A stretch of DNA of 64,000 bases from Ascochyta rabiei (Eukaryota; Ascomycota; Dothideomycetes; Pleosporales; Didymellaceae). Each line of letters begins with the position of its first letter. Position 1 is the stretch's first letter. The stretch covers positions 186,001-250,000 of the forward strand of contig NC_082410.1 of NCBI RefSeq assembly GCF_004011695.2, in the 5' to 3' direction. This document shows, in pieces, positions 10,371-20,926 of this stretch. The notes under the pieces are model-generated. The model saw nothing but the letters and a program-made list of their open reading frames with translations, was not told where the DNA came from and made no database searches. The translations under genes were made by a program, and so were the position numbers.

Positions 10371-12860
10371 CTACGAGCTACACTCGATTTCACGCCACCG
10401 CCGATCCGACTCGGCTTGCAACAGCACGTCTTTCAGCGTGCGGAATTCGCCTCGAAGGTCAGACATCTGCTTGTTTAGGGCCGTATAGTCGTTGCGTAGA
10501 CGGCTAATTTCCTCGCACACGCCGCCAGACCATACACCAGCTCCCCTCACAGCACTGTACTCTTGCTCTGCCGGAACTTCAAGGACTTGCAGGCCGTTGT
10601 CGAAGCTGAAACTCTTCCTGGGTGTGCAAACGCGATCTTGTAACAGTGGATTGATGGCGTCTGCTCCACCGTCCATCGCCTTGGAATGGCTACGAAACAC
10701 ACGAGAATTGGGGCGAGAGTAGAGGCTGCTCGAGAAGTCGTGAACTGATGAGGCCTCTGTCGGGGGTGTATCCACATACTTTCTCTTTCCACTTCTCGAG
10801 GTAGACTTCTGTATATCAGGCCGGCTGCGTGCTGTGCTCGAATGCACGGGCTGACCCCCTGGCAGACCTGGCAATACGACGTAGAGAGGCTTGTTGTTCG
10901 CTGCTGCCAAGGTCTGAGATCCTCTCACTGTACCTGGGTTGATGCTCCCTGCTGAGCGCTCGATCTGCAGGGGCTGCTCCATCGAGGGAGCCGGATCATC
11001 GCTTTCCGAGTCTGCTTGAAAAACTAGACTCTTTCCAGCAGCAGATGCTGCTAGATTATCGTCCTTCTCAGTGGCCTTTTCTTTTCCTTTGTCTTTACGG
11101 GTCGAAGGATGCCGAGTGGGAGGCGGTGTGAAGTAGTCCTGCTCGGACGAGAGAGAGCTCCGCGATAAGTGAGACGAGGCGTGGGAGGCTAGGAAGCGCC
11201 GTGCGCGGTGTGGAGTGACCATTGGAGCTTTCCGGATTTGGAGCCATTTGTGAGCTTTTTCGACTGGCGCATCAGTTTGCAGAGAAGACCTCGTCGGTAT
11301 GGGTGGCTTTAAAGAGGACGCAGTTAGACTGAAATCTGCCGTCTCGAGCCGCGAGCGGGTAAAGAGGTTTGTTCTGGGTGATTGCCTCGTTCGAGGAACT
11401 TGTAGAAGAGCAACTGACGAGACATGTGGTAGATTGTCTGTTATTACATCAGTCTGGTCGACTTCATTAGAGAACGAAACAATCTGATGTTTCGCAACTG
11501 AATGGCTAGACGGAGCTTGTGATGTATCCGCCTCCTTCACGGTGTTCGGTAGTTGCAGGACTCCAAAATCACCAACCTGCTCCATTAGTGACTGAATTAC
11601 GGGACCCGGTTCTGGGAACAACAATGGACTGCGATTGAGAAGGGTTGAAGTCCCAGACATGTCCCCTACCCATTCGACCGATATGACGGGTACGCTCATG
11701 ATGATTTCCTGCACAAGTAATCCAAGAGTGTTGAAGATCGAAATGGTCCCAGCCTGAGTACCTATCGCGATGAAGATGCCGATACCTAGATCGTCAGCTT
11801 AGCATTCTTCGAAGTTGTCAAAGACACGAACCGTTGTATACCGCCTCTTGGTCATTTGTTGCGTCGCCACCAAATAGCACGGCGCCATCCTTCCGATCCC
11901 TGGAAGCGATGGACCCGCTTGCAGTGACGGAGAGCGAAGTCGCTGGTCCTGAAACATGCCAAGTCCTGAGAATTCTGCCGCCACCTTCAAATTCAACGAG
12001 CCTGCACCGTCCATCGTACCCAATACTGACCACTCGTGATGCATAGCCAGGTATGAAAGCCGCAGCTGTAATGCCACCCATTGAACCTTTGTGGAGTCTT
12101 TTCATTGCACCCACCCGAGTGGGTCGAAGTTGATGAGATTGACTTTGTTCGACTGGTGGTGACTTGTAGAGGTGGGAAAGCGACGGTAGTGAGAGTTGAT
12201 ACATCACTAATGCGCCATCTTGGAAACCGAGCACAAGGTTTGTAGACGACGGGTGTAAGGAACTATCGAACGCCTGGAAAGCCGCGCATTTGGCAGCTGA
12301 CGGTGTATCTGTGGGCTGTAAACTGACGAGCGCGCTGCCACCCCACCTACGGTCGGACAATAGTATTGTGGGTGGGGAGGGCGAGGCTGAGAGCAGGACA
12401 TGTCCATTCTGCGATAGCGCTACAACATTTGGGGGTGAAGGGTGAGAAATCGAGGAGGGAAGTAGGTCGCCGGTAGGTAATGAGTATGCTTGTACGCTTG
12501 TATTCAGTGTCGTGGTGAAGAAAAGTGTGCGTGAGTCCGGCGAGAATTGCAACAGGCGTGGCCGAGCCTGTGGTAAGATCAGCCTAGTAAGGTAAATCAC
12601 CATCCACGGTCGCTCACATCTCCAGCTTTCAATCTGAGCTTCTTCTCCCTCTCACGTGTCGTATCGTGCAGAACGACGACCTGACTGTCCGCAACCGCCA
12701 GCACGATGCTGTTGTTCGTGGGGGCTCGAGCTGTGACAATGCCACCAGCGTTTCCGCACTCAAACAAAAGCTTGCTACCGGTTTGTGAGCGCAAGTGTAT
12801 CGCACTGGGCGTCACAATGAAGAGGCTGCGTTGTAATGGTAGACTGTGCTCTACCGGCAT
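10371..12860 (-). CDS. NEDD1-like WD40 repeat protein
   Basis: Three exons on the minus strand: 12860..12618, 12567..11832 and 11785..10371, giving 797 residues. Introns are 50 bp (GTGAGC..CCACAG) and 46 bp (GTTCGT..ATCTAG); both restore beta-propeller sequence (LKAGD-ARPRLLQFSPDSRT; AVYNG-IGIFIAIGTQAGTISIF). The first roughly 420 residues contain WD-type blades such as LLQFSPDSRTLFF, VVALSQNGHVLLSAS, AAAFIPGYASRVVSIGYDGR and TISIFNTLG. A low-complexity Ser/Pro region follows, then a C-terminal coiled coil with ISRLRNDYTALNKQMSDLR. This layout fits NEDD1/GCP-WD, which recruits gamma-tubulin complexes to microtubule-organising centres; assignment to that family is by architecture and the tail. 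The start is uncertain: an ATG at 13062 begins a different frame that cannot be joined by an obvious intron. Confidence 0.7.
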
Positions 12861-13104
12861 GACTGGATTGACTATTAATGGATACAGGGGTGAGTGCTGA
12901 GTCGAGTGTGGAGGATGTCAGGATTTTGTCGTGTTCCATCATGGGGATTGTTAATGAGCTAGGTGAGATGGCAGGCGCGCTGGGATTGCAGAATCGCGGT
13001 AGGAAAGAATGGCCGCGACGATTTCTCTTGCAGTCATGTGTTGTAGAAGCTAGGATCTTCATTTGATGAGAATATTGCGGTGCTTCTGAAAGCTCACCTT
13101 GTCC

Positions 13105-14579
13105 TCACTTCAGCTTAGCATACTGCTTCCCCCACTTCTCCGCAATCTCTTCTTCGCTAAACTTCCTAGTCTTACGTTTCAGCAGTTCGACCTTTTCCTC
13201 AAGACTCAGCTGCATCTGGTCACCCATTGGCACTAAGCAGCGCGCCAAGTGATCGTAGTTCTTGCTCAGCAATGTGACGGTTAGCATAAAGTAGTCGATA
13301 TTGTAAAACACGAGAGCGTGCTCATCCGAGTACTGCTTCTTCTGTGCAAGAAAGGCGGCAGGATGATCGCGCCAGTGACGGAGTGGGTTCAGGTGATGAG
13401 AGGTGTGGTAGCCGTCATTGTAGCAGTAGCGGTTGCTCTGTCTGATGTTAGTTCTGTGTACGATACTCACACTTGGTTGGGAAGTGAGCTTACCGGTGCG
13501 TCAATAAGCGTGATGCTAGACCTGAAGTCGGAGTCTGGTTCGACCTCGTCGACAAAAGCGTGCTGTCCCCAGTTGCCGGTCATCAGCGCGATGCGCATAA
13601 GAGCGAGCGGAACCAGGAAGACAAAGATAGTGGCCTTGGAGTTGACAAATCTGTACATGGTGTACAAGAAGATGTAGTTCGCGATTTCACAGCCGCCAGC
13701 TTTGAGCGCGAGGTTGGTCTTGTTATTGCGGAGGAAGTAGCGTGGCAGATCGAACCACACTAAGAGATAGAAGCGCCCTACATAGTGGAGGAAGTGCAGC
13801 ACGCTGTCGCGCTGGTAGCGGACCGTCGAGGAAAGATCGTTTGGTCCGTTGCCTTCGATATGGTGGTGCTTGACGTGGTGAAAGAAATACGAGTTCCAAG
13901 TGTGTCCCATCAAGGGATCGAACAGGTAGGGGAAGACGGTGTCGACAAGAGCGTACTTCTTGTTCAAAACACCTCTCATGTGGATGTGCTGGTGCATGAG
14001 AAGTGTGTACGGCCCCATGTAATAGAGTTGCACGGCTGAATGTAGGACACCGTGCCACCAATGGAAGTTGTAGAACAGGTACAGTGCCGATGGGATGCTG
14101 GTGCAAAGATATGTGAGGAGATGCGTGATCATGATCACATCGGTCTCAGCGCGGACAATTCCCTTCGCCCAACGGACGTATGGGTCGATGATCCATTTTC
14201 GCAGGAACGGGTTCTTGATGTCGTGAAGATCCACAGAGCTAAAAACTGTGGTTTCGAAAACATCAGACTTGGGGTTGTTGAGATTCTTGAGGTAGGCCAC
14301 AGTCTGTTGCTCGCTATCCTGGGTGTCTGCTGCACGTCAGAAAAGTTCGATGTGAGACTGCTTACTGCACAATCTCATGACGCTGAACAGCTTACCCTCT
14401 GGTGAAGGTGATACAAACTCGGTGCGCTTGGTAGCTGAATCGTCGGACTCTTCTGCGGCATCTACTGGCGCGTTCTTGAGCTTCGAATCATACTGCTCAT
14501 AGTCCCTTTGCAGATGACCCAAGACTAGCCGATCAGGCCCAGTAAGGTCGGCAGCGGGTGGGAAGTGGAGCTTGCCCAT
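13105..14579 (-). CDS. Fatty acid desaturase-type integral membrane di-iron protein
   Basis: Three exons, 14579..14396, 14326..13494 and 13437..13105, give 449 residues; introns of 69 and 56 bp have GTAAGC donors. The second acceptor (GACAG) is chosen because it yields DAPSNRYCYNDGYHTSHH. His boxes expected of membrane desaturases and hydroxylases are present: HQHIH (173-177), HHVKHHH (211-217) and HTSHH (350-354), plus GQHAF. Hydrophobic segments near residues 123-147, 153-172 and 245-300 would form the membrane core, so it probably acts in the ER membrane on an acyl or alkyl lipid. The ATG at 14579 is chosen over an in-frame one at 14765 because it gives a compact soluble N-terminus. Substrate and product are unknown. 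Its end is about 245 bp from the NEDD1-like start on the same strand. Confidence 0.85.
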
Positions 14580-15575
14580 GGTCCAATCTGATAAGATGCA
14601 ATGGAGCCTATGTACAAGGAAAAAGCCAGCTACAGCAGGTTCGACCACGCACAAGCGAATGGCTGGCCGAGACAGTAACGCGCGGAACAGGGAAATAGGG
14701 AGCGAAGAGAGCGTAGCTGCGCGTCGGAACAGAGAGAAAGTTGCGGGCTGTGGTGTGAAAGACACCTACGGTCGAAACATCAGTGGGGAGGGACCCAAGG
14801 AGGTGGCGAGACAGGGTCCATGCTTTCTAGCGTCAGTATTGAGATCCACCACCACGGCCGGAAGCCCAGAACATCAACACTGCAATGCTTATATTGATGT
14901 CTGAAATATGTGTGCACTGATTCTGACTCTCGAAGCATGAAATTGAAAAGCATGACCGTGCTCACGCTTAGGCGTACTTTTGACGACGTTCATCGGCGAC
15001 GTCTCTATCTCCCATTGTGACTATCGCTGCTTTCTTCCTTCATCCTGCTGGCAATTGCAACGCAGAAGCGCCTGTAAGGGACTCATCCTCCATAAAGCGC
15101 AAGACAGCGTCATGATGCTGAGTGCTAGCAGGAAAAGGACAAATGCGAAGATGTAGAGGCATAGGTACGCTTCGGGCGGCAGGATGATGCGCTGGTCGAA
15201 AGATACCATCGTTGGGTTCTTCTGGGCTTTCGTCAGACAGCGGTGCTAGTCAAGGACTGCACGTCATGTACTTGTGGTCTAAATTGGAAAGGTCGTACAG
15301 TAGTGCCTCTTGATGGGTTGTTGGTGTGGGAGCGGCACTGCGATTGCCGTTGAAGGGCGCGTAATCGAGATCGGCGGTGTAGCAAAGCATGTTGATCCGC
15401 GCAACGACATGCAGAACAAGCTCCCCATCAGAACAGCAAGCATGCATATACGATCCATCGAATCAGGGCACACCTTTACACGTAATGGACAAAGTCTCAA
15501 CTGTGTGGTTAATCTGCGAATCATACGCATATAATGTTTCCTTCCTGTCAATACCCAGCAGCTCCGCCTAATAAC
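14580..15575. other. Intergenic region with only weak coding hints
   Basis: About 1 kb between the desaturase start and the stop codon of the next minus-strand gene. It contains the small hydrophobic frame at 15021-15209 (listed separately) and a minus frame at about 15250-15420 without a convincing start. I see no repeats or RNA gene. Confidence 0.5.
15021..15209 (-). CDS. Possible 62-residue single-span membrane peptide
   Basis: An ATG-to-TAG frame of 62 codons. Residues 16-37 form one hydrophobic segment (LCLYIFAFVLFLLALSIMTL) preceded by a short polar part and followed by a Cys- and basic-rich tail. It is not recognised, and could be a chance frame or one exon of a larger unspliced gene that also uses the minus frame at 15250-15420. 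Only the hydrophobic pattern and the ATG support it. Confidence 0.25.
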   Translation of the reverse strand: MVSFDQRIILPPEAYLCLYIFAFVLFLLALSIMTLSCALWRMSPLQALLRCNCQQDEGRKQR

Positions 15576-16415
15576 TTACACCAGATATCGATCGCCATCG
15601 TCTTCAATGTCCCCTTCTGCTTTCATGGAGTTAAGCTGGGCTTCCATTGCAGCAAGCGCAGCCTTGCGCTCGTCATCCACTCCAGCTGCCAGCATCGCGT
15701 CTCTCGTCCATGACAGCAGCATCCAACTGATGAACGTGATAGTGAATGCTTGAGTCAGGACCAGCGTGACCTTGCCCCTCCACGTCTTCAGGTTCGGTCT
15801 TGCCAGCACGCCCACCACGTCATCGACAAACGCCATGTACACCGCCCTCCATACCGTCCTGTCTGCCACGATAATCCAATAGCTTAGCGCAGATGGAGCG
15901 TATTGCATCAACATCCCACTTCCTGCCATCCAGAGTAACGCGACGCCAAACTCGCTGCGTCGCTCCTTGGTCCCTGGAGGCCGCTCGCCGATAAGGGGAC
16001 CGATAAAATGGCTCAAGAAGAAGTCGGCGGTGAGCATGAACAGGTCAAAAGACCTGCCGAACATCCAACGATATGTGACAAGTACCGCCGCACGACAAAT
16101 ATTGCTTTTGCGCGTGAAGCGGATGGCTTGTTCAGGTTTTGGCTCGGCGCGGTCGGTGGGGTAGAAGAAGGCGCCGAGCCAATTCGTTGGGATCGCGGAC
16201 AGGAAGACGCAGAGGAAATTGGCCCCTGGAGTCTCGAACGGCGTGCCCAGGCTCATAAGGAGGAAGACGGTGACGAGCGGGAGGTAGAGATGGGCGGAAG
16301 TGCGCCATCTTGAGTAGGAGGGTGCAGGCGGTGGGAAAGGCGAGGGGGTCTTTGTGGAAGCTTCCCGGGGTTCACTCGCGTCCGTAAGGTTGTCAGGTTG
16401 TGGTCCATCTGCCAT
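15576..16415 (-). CDS. Unknown multi-span membrane protein
   Basis: From the ATG at 16415 the protein has 279 residues; an in-frame ATG at 16469 would add 18. The N-terminus is polar and Pro-rich. Hydrophobic segments follow: LYLPLVTVFLLMSLG, ANFLCVFLSAIPTNWLGAFF, FGVALLWMAGSGMLMQYAP and VTLVLTQAFTITFISWMLL, so about four to five membrane spans are likely. The C-terminal 45 residues are charged and probably helical. No family was recognised. The stop lies within a GTAAGT sequence, so a further 3' exon is possible, though no good continuation was found. Confidence 0.7.
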   Translation of the reverse strand: MADGPQPDNLTDASEPREASTKTPSPFPPPAPSYSRWRTSAHLYLPLVTVFLLMSLGTPFETPGANFLCVFLSAIPTNWLGAFFYPTDRAEPKPEQAIRFTRKSNICRAAVLVTYRWMFGRSFDLFMLTADFFLSHFIGPLIGERPPGTKERRSEFGVALLWMAGSGMLMQYAPSALSYWIIVADRTVWRAVYMAFVDDVVGVLARPNLKTWRGKVTLVLTQAFTITFISWMLLSWTRDAMLAAGVDDERKAALAAMEAQLNSMKAEGDIEDDGDRYLV

Positions 16416-16701
16416 TGCGATTCGCTCTCGTGTTGATGTGGAGCAAAGGAGCAGATCAAGCTTTGCCAAGAGAACCGCGAGAACGCGTCATCACGTGCTG
16501 TGAACTAAAGATGATGTTGACTGAATTACGCTCATTATAGCACCAACACACTTTTGGGGCCCATACATCATACCAGTGCTACGATACAGGTGGTATTCGA
16601 ATGATCATCTTGCATTCGCAACAGCAAGCATGGCCATCGCTAGGAGCTCCAATATGTCCTGCATGACAACTAGGTACACGAGAACCAGACCACATGCTGC
16701 T

Positions 16702-17064
16702 TCACAAGTGAGGGGAAACTTGTGACCATGCCGGCGTCTTGTACACATCGGAAGGTACCCGTCGGATACTCACAAAAGCCTCGACCACTAGGTAAGCTCG
16801 ACTTACGATATAGCTTACACCGCACAGCATACACAACATGGTAATGACCCCAGTGCCGAACCTACCCAGCTTGCGTTCATTGTATCCCACCCATAAGCGA
16901 TCGATAAATGGAAAGAAATGCGCCAGTAGGTTGGTGAGCAACCAGAAGGCAGCACAAAACGTCACCCAGTGCAGTTGAATGTCAGGATGACCATACCCGG
17001 GGCGAAAAGAAAGGAACCAAAGAATTGGGCCATTTATCCACTCGTATAAGTAGCTGATCGACAT
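16702..17064 (-). CDS. Orphan C-terminal piece of a fungal multi-span membrane protein
   Basis: A 120-residue frame from an ATG at 17064. It has three hydrophobic segments and ends VEAFVSIRRVPSDVYKTPAW-SQVSPHL. From memory, that ending resembles the C-terminus of a family of long fungal membrane proteins, whose last span is followed by an EAF-S-R-LP motif and ends in PHL. The N-terminal two-thirds expected of such proteins is absent, because the upstream DNA is occupied by the exonuclease gene, whose stop lies 14 bases before this ATG on the same strand. It may be a truncated relic still open, or a short gene of its own. Classified as coding with reserve. Confidence 0.45.
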   Translation of the reverse strand: MSISYLYEWINGPILWFLSFRPGYGHPDIQLHWVTFCAAFWLLTNLLAHFFPFIDRLWVGYNERKLGRFGTGVITMLCMLCGVSYIVSRAYLVVEAFVSIRRVPSDVYKTPAWSQVSPHL

Positions 17065-17078
17065 TGAGAAAAGTGTGC

Positions 17079-18689
17079 TCAGTCGGACCAGTTATCGTAC
17101 CACACGGGGTATCCACACATCTCATTGAGCTCCCGCAAGCTGACATCATAAACCCCAGACGCATCAGAGTAATCCCACGGATCCGGATACGTATACTCGA
17201 TCCGCGGCGCTCTTGCCAGCCTCTTAGCATCCCGTCTAGCTTTCCTAAGCCTATCCTCTTCCAACATCTCCATCTTCTTCCTCTTCCCCCACGCCTTCAA
17301 CGGCCCCGGATTCCGCAGACTCCACAGCACCACCTCTCGAGCCGCGAGCGCGTCCTCGACCGAATCGTGCCCTTGGCTCCCGTGGCCCTGGACCGAGAGA
17401 GTGAGTAGTTCCGCGCAGAGCGCTTGGAGACCCCACTGTTTCCGCGCGCCCATGGCGACGGCTTTGCTCGCCAGCGCCGCAGAGTCGACGACGTTCTGGT
17501 GGCAGATGCCCAGCGCGGCGAGGTCGTGGTGCAGCGCGTGGCCGACGAGCACCGTTTCCGTGTCGACGAAGGTGAAGAGTTGGGTTCGGGCTTCTGGGGC
17601 CCCCTGCAGTGCTGTGCCGGACGCGACGGCGGCGTTCATGGCTTGCGCTGTTACGCCGCTCCACTGTGTGCGCCAGTCTGTGACGGCGTGGAGGGGGCGG
17701 ACGAGGGTATCGATTAGGATTTCGCCGGTTAGGTAGTCGATGGCGGAAAGACGGGCCAGTTCGGAAATGTTGTGGCCGATGCGTACCATTTCGCAGTCGA
17801 GCGCTACTGCGCGTCTTCTCTGGAGCGTGGAGCTGTGGCTTGGTGCTGTCGTAGGAGCTATGGTGAGGGATTTGGTCGTGGAGTCGTTCATGGGTAGGAC
17901 TGCGGTCTTTGGGATGCAGCTGATGAGCGCTGACATGGCAGAATTGTACTGTGCTGCGGGAATGACCGACCAGCGTGAATCGAGCGGGATTTGACGTGTC
18001 GACGAGGTTGCTTGTTGAGGTAAGATCGGAGCTGATACTTTTGGAACTACAGCAGCAGACTTTTGTTTGCCTTTTGGTGCTTTGACAGACTTCTTGGGGG
18101 AAACAGTGCTTTTGGCACTCGGTGTTTCCGGCTCAAGAGCAGCAGCGGGTTGAGCTCCAGGGGTTTTACCAGCCATCGGCGTCACGACCTGGGGCTGTGC
18201 ATACTGTTGCACCCCTCCAGCACTGCTCGCTCCCGATCTTTCGCCGACAGTCCCTGTCCTGAAGCCGATCTGCACTTCTTCACTCTTCACCACAAATTTC
18301 CCCTTGGGTTGTGAGGATTCCTTATGGGTTAGCGAGTCCAGGTGTTGCCTGCGCGAATGTGATGTTGCAAACACCTTGCCACAGCCCGACACCGTGCACT
18401 TGAACGACTGCAGTCCTTGATTTCCCAAGACACTATGAAGCCCAGAGCCGGATGCTGGACTTGTCCTTGTGGTTGTCGGGGCCGGTGAAAAGTGCACTGA
18501 CGAAGACAAATGAGCTTGAAGTGCGGCGGTCGAAAGAAACGTCCTCTTGCACCCAGAGACAGTACACGGAAAGCCATGACCCATAGCCCGACTATGCTCG
18601 GCCAAAGCCTTACGAGTAGCGAAAGAACGTGTGCACTTGCTGCAGAGATGCGATTTTAAAGAGGATACCGGTGCTTGCTTAGTCGCCAT
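17079..18689 (-). CDS. C2H2 zinc-finger protein with REX-type DEDDh 3'-5' exonuclease domain
   Basis: A single exon of 536 residues. The N-terminus has three C2H2-like fingers: CSKCTRSF..H..MGH, CTVSGCKRTF..H..VH and CTVSGCGKVF..H..THK. A Pro/Ser/Lys-rich linker follows. From about residue 290 there is an RNase-T/REX exonuclease fold: ALDCEM (catalytic D and E, near 297), the SGVTAQAM segment, VGHALHHDLAAL (second Asp) and HDSVEDALAARE (His and last Asp), completing the DEDDh set. Homologues (REX3/REX4, ISG20 group) trim rRNA, snRNA or other RNAs; fusion to C2H2 fingers is common in fungi. A basic stretch KARRDAKRLAR near the C-terminus may be a nuclear signal. The RNA substrate cannot be told from sequence. 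Confidence 0.88.
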   Translation of the reverse strand: MATKQAPVSSLKSHLCSKCTRSFATRKALAEHSRAMGHGFPCTVSGCKRTFLSTAALQAHLSSSVHFSPAPTTTRTSPASGSGLHSVLGNQGLQSFKCTVSGCGKVFATSHSRRQHLDSLTHKESSQPKGKFVVKSEEVQIGFRTGTVGERSGASSAGGVQQYAQPQVVTPMAGKTPGAQPAAALEPETPSAKSTVSPKKSVKAPKGKQKSAAVVPKVSAPILPQQATSSTRQIPLDSRWSVIPAAQYNSAMSALISCIPKTAVLPMNDSTTKSLTIAPTTAPSHSSTLQRRRAVALDCEMVRIGHNISELARLSAIDYLTGEILIDTLVRPLHAVTDWRTQWSGVTAQAMNAAVASGTALQGAPEARTQLFTFVDTETVLVGHALHHDLAALGICHQNVVDSAALASKAVAMGARKQWGLQALCAELLTLSVQGHGSQGHDSVEDALAAREVVLWSLRNPGPLKAWGKRKKMEMLEEDRLRKARRDAKRLARAPRIEYTYPDPWDYSDASGVYDVSLRELNEMCGYPVWYDNWSD

Positions 18690-19407
18690 CTCGGGAGTTC
18701 TGGTTGAAGGTAATCAGAAGCAATGGAGTGTAGTCGCCTCTTCAGAGTCCAGGATGAGGAGAGGGAGGAGCACTGAAATAAACATGCTGCGAAACCATTG
18801 AAGTAGCGGGCCGTGCCGCACTTGTAATGGATGGGCGAAGGATCACTTCCCCGTGGGATCGCGCTGGACTAAGCGCCCAATCAGCGGCTACCACATCACC
18901 AGGCCTCAGCCTCGTGCAAAACCCTGAACATCAGTCCTGTCTAGCCAAATCGTACTGCAGCTGCGCCTCTGTCGAGCATGGGCGTCTCTCCCCGGCCGCT
19001 TTTCCCGCTCTGTCCACAGTCTGATCGACATGACACACGAGATTCAGCCTTGTTGTAGGTATTCACGAAAGGCCATTTACACTCCGTGTCTTGGGTTTAG
19101 TAGTGTATTATTGGTGTAGTTTGTATACTGCGTGCGATATAGCACCCTTGTTTAAGAGAAGAAAGTTTATGTCAAGTGCACCTTTTAGTATAAGAGTAGA
19201 GATGTTTATTACAAGATCTTTCTTCTCTTACTAATATGTACTGTTGTTCGAATTCTTACAAATATACAAGGAGGTCTTGCTTTGTTGGGATTGATTGGCT
19301 GCTGACACTCCTATCACAGGGTGTAAAAGGTCTTTCGTTAATCACCCATACAAGGAACTATGCAGCATCCAACAAATGATGCTTGTGCAAAGTATCTACT
19401 GCAACCT
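18690..19407. other. AT-rich intergenic region with an inverted repeat
   Basis: About 700 bp without a supported gene. The 19060-19290 part is clearly AT-richer than the flanks and contains a 13-bp perfect inverted repeat (separate entry). Confidence 0.55.
19153..19230. repeat. 13-bp perfect inverted repeat in AT-rich DNA
   Basis: TAAGAGAAGAAAG at 19153-19165 is matched by its exact reverse complement CTTTCTTCTCTTA at 19218-19230, with a 52-bp AT-rich spacer. It could be a small stem-loop, a MITE-like relic or chance in a purine-rich area. Confidence 0.6.
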
Positions 19408-20325
19408 TCAAGAAGCCATGTTAGCCTCTATCTCCTCAGCGACAGTTTCAACATCGACCTTCTCTGCTTTTCCCTCCACGTAACTCCCTTTCCCCTCTTC
19501 CTCCGCCTCCGAGCCCCTGACCACCTTGGGTCCTCTACGCAGGAAATTGTGTTCTCCTTGCGGCTCAAATCCCACGTGCATATACACCGCCCTCGCCGTG
19601 GGCGCACTTTCCAGGTACATTGGCGTCGGTGGGTCCTGTGCATCAGCCTGTTCAATTGCCCAGTTCAGCAACTTCTTTGCAACACCGCGACCCTGCCACT
19701 CCGGCCACGTCATTAGTGGTGCAAGATACCAGTGCGGCTCCTCGCCAAGGACCTCGCGACGAGCGTCGTCATCTTTGGCGAAGCCTCCGCTCCAGGCTTC
19801 ATCGTCGATGTGGGCGAATAGGTCGTCAATCTCAGAATCAGATAACCCAAGCTTCTCCTGCCATCCGAAGAAAGTCATAGCGGAGCGGCGGTAGATGTGA
19901 TGGAGGGGTAGTGTGGGGCCCGCCCAGCCTGCTGCACCGATTATAGTAGATGTTGGTACATGAACAGCTTTGATCCAATGCATGCCTGGTTGAGAAAAAG
20001 ACGGCTGAATCCTTTTCGCCATACGTTCAACTCGAGTTTCATTGTTCTCTGGACGGAGGTGGAGTGGTTCTCTTTTTTCCCACCAGGCTTCGCGGAAGCA
20101 GGTATAGAGACCCTCGGCCTAATCAAGATATTAGAATGTTGGAGAGACGCAGAGACTACTCTGGAGACCACTTTGACAACTTACAATCCTGTAGGCATCC
20201 TTTTCTTCGGCACGCTCGATCCTGATTTCTGATTCCGCGAGCCTCTTTTCCTCATCGACCGGCAAGGTCTGGAAGCTGCCTTCGGCGACAGGGATCCGGA
20301 TGAAGTTCTTGAGCTGGGAACCCAT
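19408..20325 (-). CDS. GNAT-family N-acetyltransferase
   Basis: Two exons, 20325..20185 and 20118..19408, give 283 residues. The 66-bp intron (GTAAGT..GATTAG) is phase 0 and joins EEKDAYRI to AEGLYTCFREAWWEK. The acetyl-CoA-binding motif A is seen as LAPLMTWPEWQGRGVAKKLL (Q-x-x-G-x-G/A), followed by the motif B pattern PMYLESAPTARAVYMHVGFE, where the ESA..A..Y...GF signature is typical of fungal GNATs. The N-terminus carries the usual A-x-x-D-A-Y-R-I start. The C-terminal 40 residues are Glu/Lys-rich and poorly conserved. The acetylated substrate is unknown; such proteins acetylate small amines, antibiotics or protein lysines. Confidence 0.85.
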
Positions 20326-20926
20326 CTTGACATGCGTCGTCTATTCGGAGGAATTCCGTGCGCAAGAAGTGATGAGACGCATGTTGAGGTGGACAGTCAT
20401 GTCATCAGGCGGCAGACGGAAGTCGAGGTACATGAAGCTCGTTGAACCCCACCAGCGCTATGCCATATCGAGGAGCTGCTCACCGTGAGTCATCACGACT
20501 CATCGATGTGTAACTCTGTTCACAAAGCGGTTGTCGCAAACAAGGAACAGAACTAGACAACGATGCGGTACGCTTGGTGCTCTGGTGAGATGGAATCGTC
20601 TATGTTATCATTAGATTGTGTTGGTGTGAACGTGGGTGTTGGTGGGTAATGTCCATGGTAGAGAACAAGTGGCGTACATGCTGAGCAGCCTCTATAGGCG
20701 TGGATGATCGTGAGCTGATGTGCAGCCGAGGCTGTGTAACGAACAACTTCTGCTCGCTGTGATGGCGTCAGCGGCATGAGAATGCCGAGTCTAGAATAAA
20801 GCGACCGCCAGTCTCTGCATAAAGCAGCGTCATACGCGAAGCCCTGGGTATCCAACGCCTTCAATGCAGTAAGTCGTGCACGGTGAAAAGAAAAGTCGTG
20901 TCATAGTCGTGATCATGAGGGTCCAG
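20326..20926. other. Intergenic region with a possible minus-strand coding relic
   Basis: No complete gene. A minus frame from about 20885 to 20553 reads like protein (for example RDWRSLYSRLGILMPLTPSQ) but has no ATG. It may be a relic or an exon of an unrecognised gene. Confidence 0.4.
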
